Assembly (NCBI RefSeq): GCF_001613795.1
Contig: NZ_LPVZ01000003.1
Coordinates: forward strand, 1 to 35,790
From: Thalassospira sp. MCCC 1A01148
GTDB lineage: Bacteria > Pseudomonadota > Alphaproteobacteria > Rhodospirillales > Thalassospiraceae
Direction: 5' to 3'
Length of the DNA stretch: 35,790 nucleotides
Shown here: piece by piece, positions 26,501 to 33,850 of the stretch
How the letters are laid out: every line of letters starts with the position of its first letter
How positions within the stretch are numbered: the first letter of the stretch is position 1
Notes under the pieces: generated by a model
Database searches by the model: none
Seen by the model: the letters and a program-made list of their open reading frames with translations, nothing else
Told to the model about the DNA's origin: nothing
Made by a program: the position numbers and the translations under genes

Positions 26501-26716
26501 GTTTGCTAAAACCTGTTTATCGCTAAGAGCAATATCGGCGTTCTTGAAGCCTTCTTCGAACGCGCTGGTCTGCGCCTTGCTGCCCGGGTCGATCCGATAG
26601 TTGAGACCACTGGCCATCAATTGACCGGAAAAACAATCCACAACGGAATCGACAGCGCATGTCTGATAGGGCTGGACCTTAAATTTGAGCTTCATCTTTC
26701 CCGCAATCTCCCTCAT
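23588..26716 (-). CDS. res: Type III restriction enzyme, Res subunit
   Basis: A 1042-aa Res protein combining an SF2 helicase and a C-terminal nuclease. Walker A METGTGKT is at 123-130, the DExx box appears as ILDEPQK (about 250), helicase motif VI-like R-x-x-E-V-G-R-G-L-R is in the middle, and a PD-(D/E)xK site is near the end (NPDWAI ... YFVAETKGS, about 960-985). With Mod it cleaves DNA carrying unmethylated head-to-head sites after ATP-driven sliding. It shares ATGA with the upstream RecX-like gene; ATG 26695 is an alternative start. Length is normal and no inactivating change is seen. Confidence 0.93.
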   Translation of the reverse strand: MREIAGKMKLKFKVQPYQTCAVDSVVDCFSGQLMASGLNYRIDPGSKAQTSAFEEGFKNADIALSDKQVLANIQDVQRRQNLQISQSLTDFTVVNARGERTMAPATYTRDALAASRYHFDVEMETGTGKTYCYIKTMFEMNNRYGWSKFIVMVPSIAIREGVYKSLQVTADHFAETYGSKARFFIYNSKRLHELESFSSDSGINVMVINIQAFASRGTDNKRIYDELDDFQSRRPIDVIASNRPILILDEPQKMEGKATMEALPKFKPLMILRYSATHKTQHNKIHRLDALDAYNQKLVKKIAVRGIHTRGLAGTNAYLYLEGIDISKKAPVARIELEVKLKSGEIKRQLRRLEFRDDLFVESGDLDQYRDGFTISQIDYNHDTVEFTNGMVLKAGEAMGDVSERDIRRIQIRETIKAHLDKEKQLFAEGIKVLSLFFIDEVVKYRDYDQADEKGEYARVFEEEYALLKDEYLSEQAIDNEAYRKHLEGIDVGKTHNGYFSIDKKNNRLKDPKAIARGESAGLSDDVDAYDLILKDKERLLSFDEPIRFIFSHSALREGWDNPNVFVMCMLKHSDNTISRRQEVGRGLRLSVDRHGDRMDNPAVVHDINILTVVASESYRDFVSGLQKEISETLSARPRQATEAYFTGKTVVTDTGPIKVTSAMAKQLYRYLVKYDYTDKADQIAASYHEAKEAGTLADLPEDLKPHAEQIYQLIDSVFSDAQLPKVEDGRKPKTNPLNANFEKKEFQELWARINQKAVYRVDFDSDELVRKCISALDRQLSVTPLQYTVQVGEQLDDLTDDQLKTGDGFKVTSTATKQGGSVHSLVKYDLIGKVAENARLTRATTAAILTGIEASVFGQFKQNPEHFIAEATRLIAEQKATMIIERLDYDAVTDRYGADIFTANQTGQDFSRAMRMKNHVHDYVVTDSDVERRFVKELDTSSEVVVYAKLPRGFLIPTPVGDYNPDWAISFKEGSVKHIYFVAETKGSLSSMKLREIERTKIECARKFFDEISEGSVGERVKYDVVTDYAKLMDIVGGEAA

Positions 26717-27387
26717 TTTGGATATCTCTTCGAAAGCAGGTAGTCAAAGAACTCATCGGCGCTCTTATGCTCGTCAGAATGTTCTGAAAATTCAACATAA
26801 TGCTCAATTGAGCCTCGAATTTCCTTCTCAGACGGCCTGTAGTCAGTTTCTGGATTTGGTCTAATGAAAATGAGTTTTTCAGATGGCTGGCTGTAATGAA
26901 GGCAGACCCACACATCTTCTGCTGGATGTTTCTGTGCGTAACTTAATTTGTCTGGACGCACCCAATAACTATTGCCGCGCATAAATTCCGTGCCTGACAC
27001 CTCAAGCATGCAGTATTTTCGACCAGTGTCTCGCCCCTCTATCAAAAGGTCGGGCTTTCCAGAATCATCTGGATGTTCTGCCAAGAACTCGTTCGAATCA
27101 GCCCCAAAACCAATGACAGACACTTTAAGTCTTGGAAACTTGGTTTCGATAATGTTCGTCACACGATCAATTCGAATTTTCTCCTTCTCCCAAGCTTGCT
27201 CACCATATTTGTGTTTCCAATGAAACTTCTCAAGCTCGATAACTTTATCGCAAGAAATCTCTTTCCCAACCGATAGTCCTAGCGCTGGAAAAGTTCTAGC
27301 TCTTACGCTAGTGCAGTATTGGCCGTCCACATAGATCGCATAGCGTTCAGACCTAACGACATGTCGAATTTCCGTGATTAATGGCAT
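26713..27387 (-). CDS. RecX-like N-terminal domain plus PD-(D/E)xK-like domain, unknown
   Basis: A 224-aa protein wedged between mod and res. Residues 1-55 (ITEI...[11 protein letters not shown]...[10 protein letters not shown]) resemble the first part of RecX regulators: a short strand, a YxVYxDG hairpin and an LxVGxEL turn. Residues about 85-175 look like a restriction-endonuclease fold: P112-D113-LLIE, then YCMLEVSG with E129, and a following strand WVCLHY. The canonical Lys of ExK is Ser131, so it may be inactive or use another residue. The start follows the mod stop directly and the end shares ATGA with res, so it is an integral operon member. I know no described type III subunit of this form; function is unassigned. 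Confidence 0.7.
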   Translation of the reverse strand: MPLITEIRHVVRSERYAIYVDGQYCTSVRARTFPALGLSVGKEISCDKVIELEKFHWKHKYGEQAWEKEKIRIDRVTNIIETKFPRLKVSVIGFGADSNEFLAEHPDDSGKPDLLIEGRDTGRKYCMLEVSGTEFMRGNSYWVRPDKLSYAQKHPAEDVWVCLHYSQPSEKLIFIRPNPETDYRPSEKEIRGSIEHYVEFSEHSDEHKSADEFFDYLLSKRYPK

Positions 27388-29280
27388 TTAGATCGCCTTT
27401 ACTTCTGTCGTGACAGAAATTTGACGAAAGATTTGTTCGACGTTGACCTTCACCGCGTCCGATACGAAGCCGTTATCACGGAACACGACGCGCAGCGGTT
27501 CATGCCGGGCCAATTCCTTGACCAAGTCCTCGTTGATGCCAGTGTCAAAGCACGCGACCAGCGCATTGTCATCTACAAAGAAAACAGTTTTGCCCTGCAT
27601 AGTCTCGCGACGGATGGGAAGTGTCAGGTCGACACCCCAATCCCCGAGCACCTGGAATAGCAGGTCTTCAGCCGTGCGGTCTGGCTTGACGTTGTCGACA
27701 GCGGTGAGTAGGTCAGCCTGTTTGACCTCGTCAGGACGATAATAAATGTCCCGCATGTTCGACGTATCAATCTTTAGGACGCGGAAGCCAACATCCTTAT
27801 TCCAGCTGGGATGGCATTCACCTTCAAGAACCATTGCACCAGCTCTACGTATACGTTCTTTAGAAAGGTCTGCAATGTTCTCATAGCCTTCTTTAAATGC
27901 TTCTGTATCGTCGTGAATTGGCTCGGGCAACTGAACCAGAATACATCGACGGTTCCCACCATCAGCTGCATTACATTCGAAAACTGCTTGAGCAGTGGTT
28001 CCTGAGCCTGCAAAGAAGTCCAAAATCAGTGCGTCTTTCGCTGCCCCTTGCTCTATAAGTGCTTTTAATAATTCAACCGGCTTAGGAAATGAAAATAGCT
28101 TACTCCCGAAAAGATTCTTCAACGCTGTAGTTGCAGAACTATTCATTGGAGAAACGATTGTGCTTTGCCCCCCCCCGCCAGTGGGGCGCTCAATCCAAGA
28201 CGATACCGGTATCGTGGGTTTCATTGCCTCAGACGCGAAGCGCTTCAGCATCGGAGTGCCGGTCTGGCTTTTTGGAAATATGACGCGGCCTTCGCGAATT
28301 TTTTGTGCCATGGTTTGGCGACTATAAGGCCAGTATCTTCCCTTTGGAGGAAGGAACTCGTTTCCAGTGTCTGGGTCTGTTATCGAATAGTATGTATCAC
28401 CCCCTGGCTTTCCTGCACTGAGGTTGTCTGAAATCCAAGGGCCCCGAGAATCCTTGTCCGGATTCTTATACTTCTCAAATGTTCTCTCAACACCTTTAAG
28501 GGTGGCTTGTGCCTTAGAGTAGACCAAAACGTACTCATGATCTTCACTGAGGTTGGTCACAGCATCCATCGCGCCACTACGACGCTTCCAAACAAAACAG
28601 CCCAAAAAATTGCTGGCTCCAAAGACCTCTTCACAAAGCTTCTGTAGGTTTGCGCGCTCATTGTCATCAATTGAAATAAAAATAAGCCCACGATCAGAGA
28701 GGAGTTGGCGGGCTACTCGTAGCCGAGGATACATCATCGATAGCCAGTCAGAATGAAAGCGACCGTTGGTTTGAGAATTCGCTACCAGCTTACCTCCCAT
28801 TCCATCAACCTGCCCCGATCTTTCGAGATACTCGTCCGCACCCAACTTATATTGATCGTTGTAAATTAGGTCACTTCCCGTGTTGTATGGGGGATCAATA
28901 TAAATCATATCAACTTTCCCCAGATAGCTCTCACGGATCAACTTTAGCGCGTCTAAGTTATCCCCTTCGATGAACAGGTTCTTAGTGCTCTGGAAATACA
29001 AACTATCGTCTTCGGATGGACGAACGGCTTTTTCCAAAGATGTATTGGCTTCAATGAGTGCCGCGGCTTTTCCGGGCCAATTGAGATGGTACCGCTCTCG
29101 TATACCTTCTGTTACTTGTCCATCAAGGAGCTGCTTCAGTAGATCAAAATCAATAGCTTGTTCAATTTCGCCACTCTCGTTCCTGACTTCCGTCACAAGT
29201 TCTGGCACTAACTTGGCAAGTTGAGTTGTAATATCCCGAGACAGCTCAGAGGTTCTCAATTCAAGTTTTTTTATCGTCAC
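27388..29280 (-). CDS. mod: Type III DNA methyltransferase, Mod subunit
   Basis: A 630-aa beta-class adenine-N6 methyltransferase: DPPY at 129-132 (IYIDPPYNTG) precedes the SAM-binding FxGxG (LDFFAGSGTT, about 420), with a target-recognition region between about 230 and 370. It methylates the target site and gives specificity to Res. The start is GTG 29280, supported by GAGGG seven bases upstream. The next gene starts immediately after its stop. An intact frame and intact motifs suggest an active modification enzyme. Confidence 0.93.
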   Translation of the reverse strand: MTIKKLELRTSELSRDITTQLAKLVPELVTEVRNESGEIEQAIDFDLLKQLLDGQVTEGIRERYHLNWPGKAAALIEANTSLEKAVRPSEDDSLYFQSTKNLFIEGDNLDALKLIRESYLGKVDMIYIDPPYNTGSDLIYNDQYKLGADEYLERSGQVDGMGGKLVANSQTNGRFHSDWLSMMYPRLRVARQLLSDRGLIFISIDDNERANLQKLCEEVFGASNFLGCFVWKRRSGAMDAVTNLSEDHEYVLVYSKAQATLKGVERTFEKYKNPDKDSRGPWISDNLSAGKPGGDTYYSITDPDTGNEFLPPKGRYWPYSRQTMAQKIREGRVIFPKSQTGTPMLKRFASEAMKPTIPVSSWIERPTGGGGQSTIVSPMNSSATTALKNLFGSKLFSFPKPVELLKALIEQGAAKDALILDFFAGSGTTAQAVFECNAADGGNRRCILVQLPEPIHDDTEAFKEGYENIADLSKERIRRAGAMVLEGECHPSWNKDVGFRVLKIDTSNMRDIYYRPDEVKQADLLTAVDNVKPDRTAEDLLFQVLGDWGVDLTLPIRRETMQGKTVFFVDDNALVACFDTGINEDLVKELARHEPLRVVFRDNGFVSDAVKVNVEQIFRQISVTTEVKAI

Positions 29281-29315
29281 TTTTTACCCTCAGTTTGCTT
29301 TCCGTGGTCAGTGTT

Positions 29316-29648
29316 TTAGTTTTCGCCAAGCCGATATCCAGCCTTAACGAGCGACCAGAAGAAGTCTTTATCATTCGTTCTATAACGCCAGCGCTTTCGA
29401 TAGGGCCTCGCCCCCTTCTCGACGTATACTCCGAGAGATTTGAAATCATCGAGCATGTTTACAGCAGTATTGAAATACACCCGAACTTCTTCGCCCCATT
29501 TATTCGGTTGATGCTGGTACCCCGTGCCAATCTTGGGGCTAGAACCAGTTATTTTTTTATATCGGGCCTCGAATTGCCCCGCTTTCTCAGATTTTACTTC
29601 GACCTCTAGTACTACGTCGGTTGCTTTGGCAAAGAAATCTATTTTCAT
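29316..29648 (-). CDS. Unknown 110-aa protein upstream of mod
   Basis: A charged, soluble 110-aa protein without membrane segments. It starts at ATG 29648 with AAGGA eight bases upstream and ends 35 bases before mod on the same strand. The N-terminus (MKIDFFAKATDVVLEVEVKS) looks like alternating beta strands; the C-terminus (KRWRYRTNDKDFFWSLVKAGYRL) is aromatic and basic, possibly nucleic-acid binding. I recognise no family. As part of the restriction operon it could regulate or modify the type III system. Confidence 0.5.
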   Translation of the reverse strand: MKIDFFAKATDVVLEVEVKSEKAGQFEARYKKITGSSPKIGTGYQHQPNKWGEEVRVYFNTAVNMLDDFKSLGVYVEKGARPYRKRWRYRTNDKDFFWSLVKAGYRLGEN

Positions 29649-29690
29649 AAGAGCATTCCTTGTTCATGATACTTTATCGTTCCAACCGTA

Positions 29691-29852
29691 TTATAATTCG
29701 GCCAATTCCCGTTTGGCCTTGCGCAACTTGGCATTTATAACCACGCGCTTGTTGTATTGTTTTTCTTGCATAAGCCGGGTCTTGATCTACTCAAGCTCCC
29801 GCGTTTTGACACGGATTGCCCCCAGCCGGTCCACCCGTGTCTGAATGTCTTC
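29691..29852 (-). pseudogene. 3' remnant resembling a DUF4391 C-terminus
   Basis: In a different minus frame from the ORF 29735-30067, a stretch reads as a plausible protein tail: EDIQTRVDRLGAIRVKTRELE, an in-frame TAG (29788-29790), then a coiled, basic end running to a stop at 29691-29693 (segments EKQYNKRVV, NAKLRKAKRELAEL). From memory this resembles the C-terminal coil of DUF4391 proteins, which accompany PLD-helicase and type III mod/res genes. No start codon or N-terminal domain remains. Confidence 0.45.
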
Positions 29853-30067
29853 ACCTCTTTGCGCACGCGGCCCGCCGCTTCGGTCGGCACAAAAGTCGGA
29901 GTGGTAAAAATGAACTGTAGACTCTCGATCTTTGACAATTCTGATTTCAGCGCCTCGAAAGCATAAATCGAGAAACAGGACGCGGCGATCTTCAGACGAG
30001 ATCCTTGATCGATGGTTCCTTTTACATCGTCACCAAGAAGCTCGGTTGTGTTGTCAATAATCTTCAT
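29735..30067 (-). pseudogene. Truncated N-terminus of a PLD-domain helicase
   Basis: The ORF opens at ATG 30067 and its first 65-70 residues (MKIIDNTTELLGDDV, LKIAASCFSIYAFEAL, LQFIFTTPTFVP) look like the N-terminal phospholipase-D-like domain of large SNF2/DEAD-type helicases found beside type III restriction genes. After about residue 70 (GRVRKEVK) the translation becomes low-complexity and unlike a helicase (WTGWGQSVSKRGSLSRSRP), and the frame ends at 110 aa instead of 1000 or more. The adjacent DUF4391-like tail in another frame implies that an internal deletion joined the two genes. Family naming is from memory of the N-terminal motif. Confidence 0.5.
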
Positions 30068-30138
30068 TCCACCTCGCCGTCGACATAACCCTGCAAGTCT
30101 CCGATTTCTAACGAATGGGCGTCCTCACCAGATTCGCT
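30064..30138 (-). pseudogene. Last codons of a lost defence-operon gene
   Basis: Directly upstream of the helicase remnant a minus frame reads SESGEDAHSLEIGDLQGY then VDGEVE and stop, and its TGA overlaps the helicase ATG (ATGA), the normal join between operon genes. An in-frame stop lies just before, at 30139-30141, and then plasmid oriT sequence begins. The best reading is the 3' end of an upstream gene cut off where the defence block meets the backbone. Confidence 0.35.
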
Positions 30139-30210
30139 TCATAGGTGTATTCTATTCCCACGCCCACAATCCTCAATACACGGGAGAGAACTTAACTATG
30201 GTTCGTTGAG

Positions 30211-30290
30211 CATGGCACCGCCATGCGAATAAGCAGGAAGCCCGTTTGGGCTGTTTGGTGGGCCCACCAAACCTATCCTGCCCCCAGCAC
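30211..30290 (+). other. oriT: Origin of transfer (oriT), IncP/RK2-like, with predicted nic
   Basis: A perfect 20-bp palindrome, GTTTGGTGGG/CCCACCAAAC (30253-30272), is followed by CTATCCTGCCC (30273-30283 within ACCTATCCTGCCC). The RK2 oriT core reads CACCTATCCTG/CCC, so nic is predicted between G30280 and C30281, eight bases after the palindrome, the RK2 spacing. Upstream, GCGAATAAG (30225-30233) also matches the RK2 oriT flank, and two small hairpins occur (CATGGC/GCCATG 30211-30225; GCCC/GGGC 30240-30251). The IncP-type relaxase, MobC/TraJ-like and TraK-like genes on the same molecule agree with this. Confidence 0.88.
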
Positions 30291-30305
30291 GACAGGTGAA
30301 AGTTG

Positions 30306-30384
30306 TGCCATCTCGTGCACCATCATGCAATCTTTTGCATTCTCGTGCAATCTTGTGCACTTTTATGCATTCCCATGCAATGCA
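30306..30384 (+). repeat. 10-bp-phased TGCA array beside oriT
   Basis: TGCA (first copy TGCC) occurs at 30306, 30316, 30326, 30336, 30346, 30356, 30366 and 30376, exactly every 10 bases, with one extra off-phase TGCA at 30381. The preceding six bases are loosely conserved (consensus near TCTCGTGCA or TTTTATGCA). Each TGCA core falls on about the same face of the helix. The array starts 25 bases after nic on the side where RK2 TraK wraps DNA, so it is a candidate multi-site binding platform for the TraK-like protein. It is not a CRISPR array: the units are too short and there are no spacers. Confidence 0.85.
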
Positions 30385-30536
30385 CTGTTATCGCTACATT
30401 TTTCATAAAACCTATTCTTCCGAGAGGATGCGTTTTTATCCTTGCGCAGCAGTAACCCGGTCGAGTAATCAAAAGAATCCAGATGCGTTTCTACAACCAC
30501 AGCGGAAAACGTATCATCGACAGAAAAGGGTCAAAA

Positions 30537-31109
30537 ATGAGCGAAATCATTACCTTTAACTTCGATAACGTCGATTTTCGTGCCATCGAAATTGCTGGTC
30601 AGATTTGGGCTGTAGGCACAGATGTCTGTAAAGCACTTGGTTATAGGGATGCAGAAAACGGTTTGCGAAATCTGGATGAAGACGAAAAGGGTACACACAT
30701 TGTGGGGACCGCTGGCGGTGATCAGAATTTGCTGATCATCAATGAAAGCGGGCTTTATTCACTGATCCTTCGAAGCAGGAAGCCTGAAGCAAAGCGGTTC
30801 AAAAAGTGGGTAACATCCGAAGTCCTGCCATCCATCCGAAAAACCGGCGCATATCATGCTGAGACGACACTGTCAGCACAAGGCACCGACCAGCAGGAAC
30901 TGATCGAAGCTCTTCGTGACAAAATCAGCCTGCTCGAAGAAAACCGTTCATTGGTTAAAGGCCGAATAACCCACGACAAGTTCCAGGGCGTTGCCCGCCA
31001 GCTTTTCGAAAAAACCGATTTCAATGACGAAATCATTGCCGAGATCCTTGCTCCAGGTATCGGCACCTTCATGCCGGAATGGGTCAGTTGGCAGAGACGA
31101 CGGCATTGA
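30537..31109 (+). CDS. BRO-N domain (antirepressor-like) protein
   Basis: A 190-aa protein whose residues about 3-100 form a Bro-N domain (IWAVGTDVCKALGYRDAENGLRNLDEDEKG, in pieces; ESGLYSLILRSRKPEAKRFKKWVTSEVLPSIRKTG), a DNA-binding module common in phage antirepressors. The C-terminal part (about 115-190) is helical. ATG 30537 is preferred; an in-frame ATG at 30483 would add 18 poorly conserved residues. It is the first gene after oriT and precedes a serine recombinase on the same strand, suggesting an imported phage-like module in the leading region. The target is unknown. Confidence 0.8.
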   Translation: MSEIITFNFDNVDFRAIEIAGQIWAVGTDVCKALGYRDAENGLRNLDEDEKGTHIVGTAGGDQNLLIINESGLYSLILRSRKPEAKRFKKWVTSEVLPSIRKTGAYHAETTLSAQGTDQQELIEALRDKISLLEENRSLVKGRITHDKFQGVARQLFEKTDFNDEIIAEILAPGIGTFMPEWVSWQRRRH

Positions 31110-31185
31110 GGCCGTTCCCCCGTCCTTCCTTCCTGAACCGACCTGTTCACCGATCATAAAAACATAACCAGAATACGAGGCTTCC

Positions 31186-32811
31186 TTGAGAGCTGGAATT
31201 TACGCTCGTCACTCGACAGACAAACAAGGGACGAGCTCAGAAGATCAAATCCGTCGCTGTCAGGAATTTTGCCGTTTCAAGGGATATGATGTTGTTGAGG
31301 TATATCGCGACGAGGCCCTGTCCGGAGCTCACATCGAAAACCGCCCCGGCATCAATGCCTTGCTGATTGGCGCGCTTGACGGTCGGTTTGATGTTGTCAT
31401 CGCAGAAGATTTAAGCCGTATCAGCCGTGATCAGGCAGATACGGCCAATTTCTTCAAGAAAATGATCTTCCTCGGTGTCCCGGTTGAAACTGTCAGCGAA
31501 GGGCTGATCAACGAGCTCCATATTGGCCTGAAAAGCACAATGAATGCGCTCTACCTCAAGGATCTGGCCGAAAAAACCCACAGAGGCGTTATTGCCGCCG
31601 TCCTGCGTGGCGGCGTACCTGGCGGGAAGCTCTATGGCTATGATCTGGTGCACGCACTTGACGAAGCAGGCGAGCCTATACGCGGCAAGCGAACGATCAA
31701 TCCGCAACAAGCCGCAATCGTCCGCGATATCTTCGCTGCATATGCTTCCGGCCAGAAACTCAAACATATCTGTGAAGACCTCAATCGACGAGGTATTGAT
31801 GCACCAAACGGCGGGAAATGGGCCCCGACAACGCTTGTCGGTTCTTTTGTCCGCCAGACCGGCCTGCTGCGTCAGACGCTATATAACGGCACCATAACGT
31901 TCAATAAGATGCAGTATCGCAAACACCCGGAAACCGGCAACCGAGTCTCTATCATGCGTCCGGAAAGCGAATGGGTAACAGTGCCGATACCCGAACTGGC
32001 CATTGTCGATGAAAACCTGTTTGCCAACGTACAACGAGCCCTTGATCAACGTTCGTCCAGGCAACGGGAACGCAAGCTGACCCCGAAAGTCACGACAGAA
32101 GAGGAGAAGCGCAAAGTCTCCATTAACCGTTCCCGGGAATGGCGACGAAACCAGGCCATCACCGGCAAACGCGCAAATGCGGTCTTTGGCGGCAAGCTCT
32201 ATTGCGGCAAGCATGGCGAACAGATTGTCGCGACCTATGCACGACACTACTCTTGCAAAACGAAAGGTTGCCCCAACCGGAGCCTCAATTATGACGAGGT
32301 TATCGCAATGGTGATCAAGGCAATCAGCACGCTTGACCAGGACATGATCATGGCGCATTTCGACAATGCAGACATGGTAAAGAGGCGGTCCAAACTTGAA
32401 CTCGAGATCAAACGACTGAGAAAAGAGCTTGAGGATATACGTACAGGCCTGAACAAGGTAATTGATGCCTTGGGTCCTGATGCCAGGTCTCACGAAATCC
32501 GCGCATTTTTCGACGACAAATCAGAACAGATTCACCGCTTGAAACTCGACATTTCGCGATGTGAACGGGATCTTGCAGAGACATCGCTCCCCAAAAGCAT
32601 CGCCCGCATTCTAGGTCGTCACAATAAACTGATAGCAAAGTTACAGACGTGGTCGCGCGATCCGGAGGCCGTCATCCCTCTGCGCCAGATCATCGACAGG
32701 CTGACAATTCACGCCGTCTGGAATTATATCGAGGAGTGCTGGGATGGAAGATGCGAGGTGACGTTCGATTTTCCAGCGATCATCGCAGCCGACAAACGGC
32801 TTTCTTCCTGA
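31186..32811 (+). CDS. Large serine recombinase
   Basis: A 541-aa large serine recombinase. The resolvase/invertase catalytic domain (about 1-150) has GIYARHSTDKQ with the candidate nucleophile S10, and RISRDQAD. A Recombinase domain follows (about 155-275, GKLYGYDL ... NGGKWAPTTL), then a zinc-ribbon region (about 340-365, YCGKHGE ... YSCKTKGCPN) and a coiled coil (about 390-480). The start is TTG 31186 with GAGG five bases upstream. Such enzymes integrate, excise or invert DNA at att sites; no att core was identified nearby. It may have brought in the BRO gene or may act in multimer or cointegrate resolution. Confidence 0.88.
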   Translation: MRAGIYARHSTDKQGTSSEDQIRRCQEFCRFKGYDVVEVYRDEALSGAHIENRPGINALLIGALDGRFDVVIAEDLSRISRDQADTANFFKKMIFLGVPVETVSEGLINELHIGLKSTMNALYLKDLAEKTHRGVIAAVLRGGVPGGKLYGYDLVHALDEAGEPIRGKRTINPQQAAIVRDIFAAYASGQKLKHICEDLNRRGIDAPNGGKWAPTTLVGSFVRQTGLLRQTLYNGTITFNKMQYRKHPETGNRVSIMRPESEWVTVPIPELAIVDENLFANVQRALDQRSSRQRERKLTPKVTTEEEKRKVSINRSREWRRNQAITGKRANAVFGGKLYCGKHGEQIVATYARHYSCKTKGCPNRSLNYDEVIAMVIKAISTLDQDMIMAHFDNADMVKRRSKLELEIKRLRKELEDIRTGLNKVIDALGPDARSHEIRAFFDDKSEQIHRLKLDISRCERDLAETSLPKSIARILGRHNKLIAKLQTWSRDPEAVIPLRQIIDRLTIHAVWNYIEECWDGRCEVTFDFPAIIAADKRLSS

Positions 32812-32923
32812 CCGCCACCCCGTTTGAGAGTCAAATTTCCAACGTCATAAGACAGATTTTAGCTTCCTACCGAAATAATTCGCTACGGTCAAACGACCAA
32901 AAAGACTCATTCAGCAGTTTTGT

Positions 32924-32949
32924 TTCTCATTGTCAGCATTGACTGAGAA
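32924..32949. repeat. Imperfect hairpin between convergent genes
   Basis: TTCTCA (32924-32929) pairs with TGAGAA (32944-32949), and inside it GTCA (32932-32935) pairs with TGAC (32940-32943) around GCAT. There is no T-run on either side, so it is not a standard terminator. It lies in the 226-base gap between the recombinase and the GIY-YIG gene, which otherwise shows nothing. It could be a bidirectional terminator relic or a recombinase site. Confidence 0.3.
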
Positions 32950-33037
32950 CTAAGACGTCCAAGCACAATTTTGTTCAGCGGTCGAAACGCCGACCAACTA
33001 TCTCTGACTGCTGATGATTTAGCCGGAACGGCACTAA

Positions 33038-33796
33038 TCAACGATTTAGCGTAGAGATATCGGTGCCACCTTCGGTCACCAAAGCGGCATTCTCCAACAA
33101 CCGACGTGAAGCCTTGTCATTCAGATCGGCATCAACCATCGTGCCTCCAACCAATAATTTCACCCCGTCAACGATGATATCGACCTCGACGCAACCGCCT
33201 GAACCCAGATGCTCCTTGAACAGAGCGTTGACACGAATGTTAGTTTTCTGAGACGGCCCTGGAGTCCTGTAGTGCTGGAAGCGGCGACGTAACCCGGCTG
33301 TCTCCCCGATATAGTGATGGGCGTCGTCGTTATCCATCAACCGAAACCGATAAAGGCCAGGTACAGTCGGTGCGGAAGGAAACACGACATCGCCATTCGC
33401 ATCTAGCGTCAATGGGCCGAGATAGCGCCACTTCATCTCAACCGAGACCTGGACGGACATGGGCAAGTCATTTGATGAACTCGGTACTGACTGCATCTGG
33501 GGGCGCGTTGCGGTCTTGTCTCGCTCCTGCTTCCGGTCAGCGGATTGCTTATGCCCTATCTGGCGGAACGATACACTCTGTCCGGCCACGTCGAGATTCT
33601 CTGTTTTCCATCCGACAGAAAGCCAAGAGTGAGATTGCCTGCCGGGAATTGGATTGTTGGCCCACCACTCTTGATACTTGTATGCGCTGCTTGGTAATGA
33701 AAATCCAAGCAGATCCTCCAATTCACGAAACGTCATCTTCAACGTGCAAATGTTCCGACTACTAAGAAAAGTGGAAAGTTCATCATACCGGCTCAT
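33038..33796 (-). CDS. DUF7662-GIY-YIG nuclease fusion
   Basis: A 252-aa protein. Residues about 1-80 (YDELSTFL, LTMTFRELEDLLG-like, YQEWWANN, HSWLSVGWKT) match the pattern of the DUF7662 domain seen in restriction-associated proteins. A Gln/Ser-rich linker follows, then a GIY-YIG nuclease domain (about 143-245) with GLY (147-149), YIG (162-164), an Arg-rich helix (GLRRRFQHY, 168-176) and the candidate metal-binding E235. ATG 33796, with GGAAGAA upstream, is preferred over a TTG at 33808. It is the last gene of the rep operon strand. It could restrict incoming DNA or act in plasmid maintenance; the role is not known. Confidence 0.7.
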   Translation of the reverse strand: MSRYDELSTFLSSRNICTLKMTFRELEDLLGFSLPSSAYKYQEWWANNPIPGRQSHSWLSVGWKTENLDVAGQSVSFRQIGHKQSADRKQERDKTATRPQMQSVPSSSNDLPMSVQVSVEMKWRYLGPLTLDANGDVVFPSAPTVPGLYRFRLMDNDDAHHYIGETAGLRRRFQHYRTPGPSQKTNIRVNALFKEHLGSGGCVEVDIIVDGVKLLVGGTMVDADLNDKASRRLLENAALVTEGGTDISTLNR

Positions 33797-33850
33797 TTGT
33801 TCTTCCAAAAAATTTTTCGTTCAGCGGATTAAAGAGTTGCGGTCAATCTT

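Noticed and set aside
30306..30384. CRISPR array
   Set aside because: Units are 10 bases with no unique spacers and there are no cas genes; it is a phased protein-binding-type array.
33797..33808. TTG start for the GIY-YIG gene
   Set aside because: The ATG at 33796 has GGAAGAA correctly spaced; the TTG lies inside that ribosome site.
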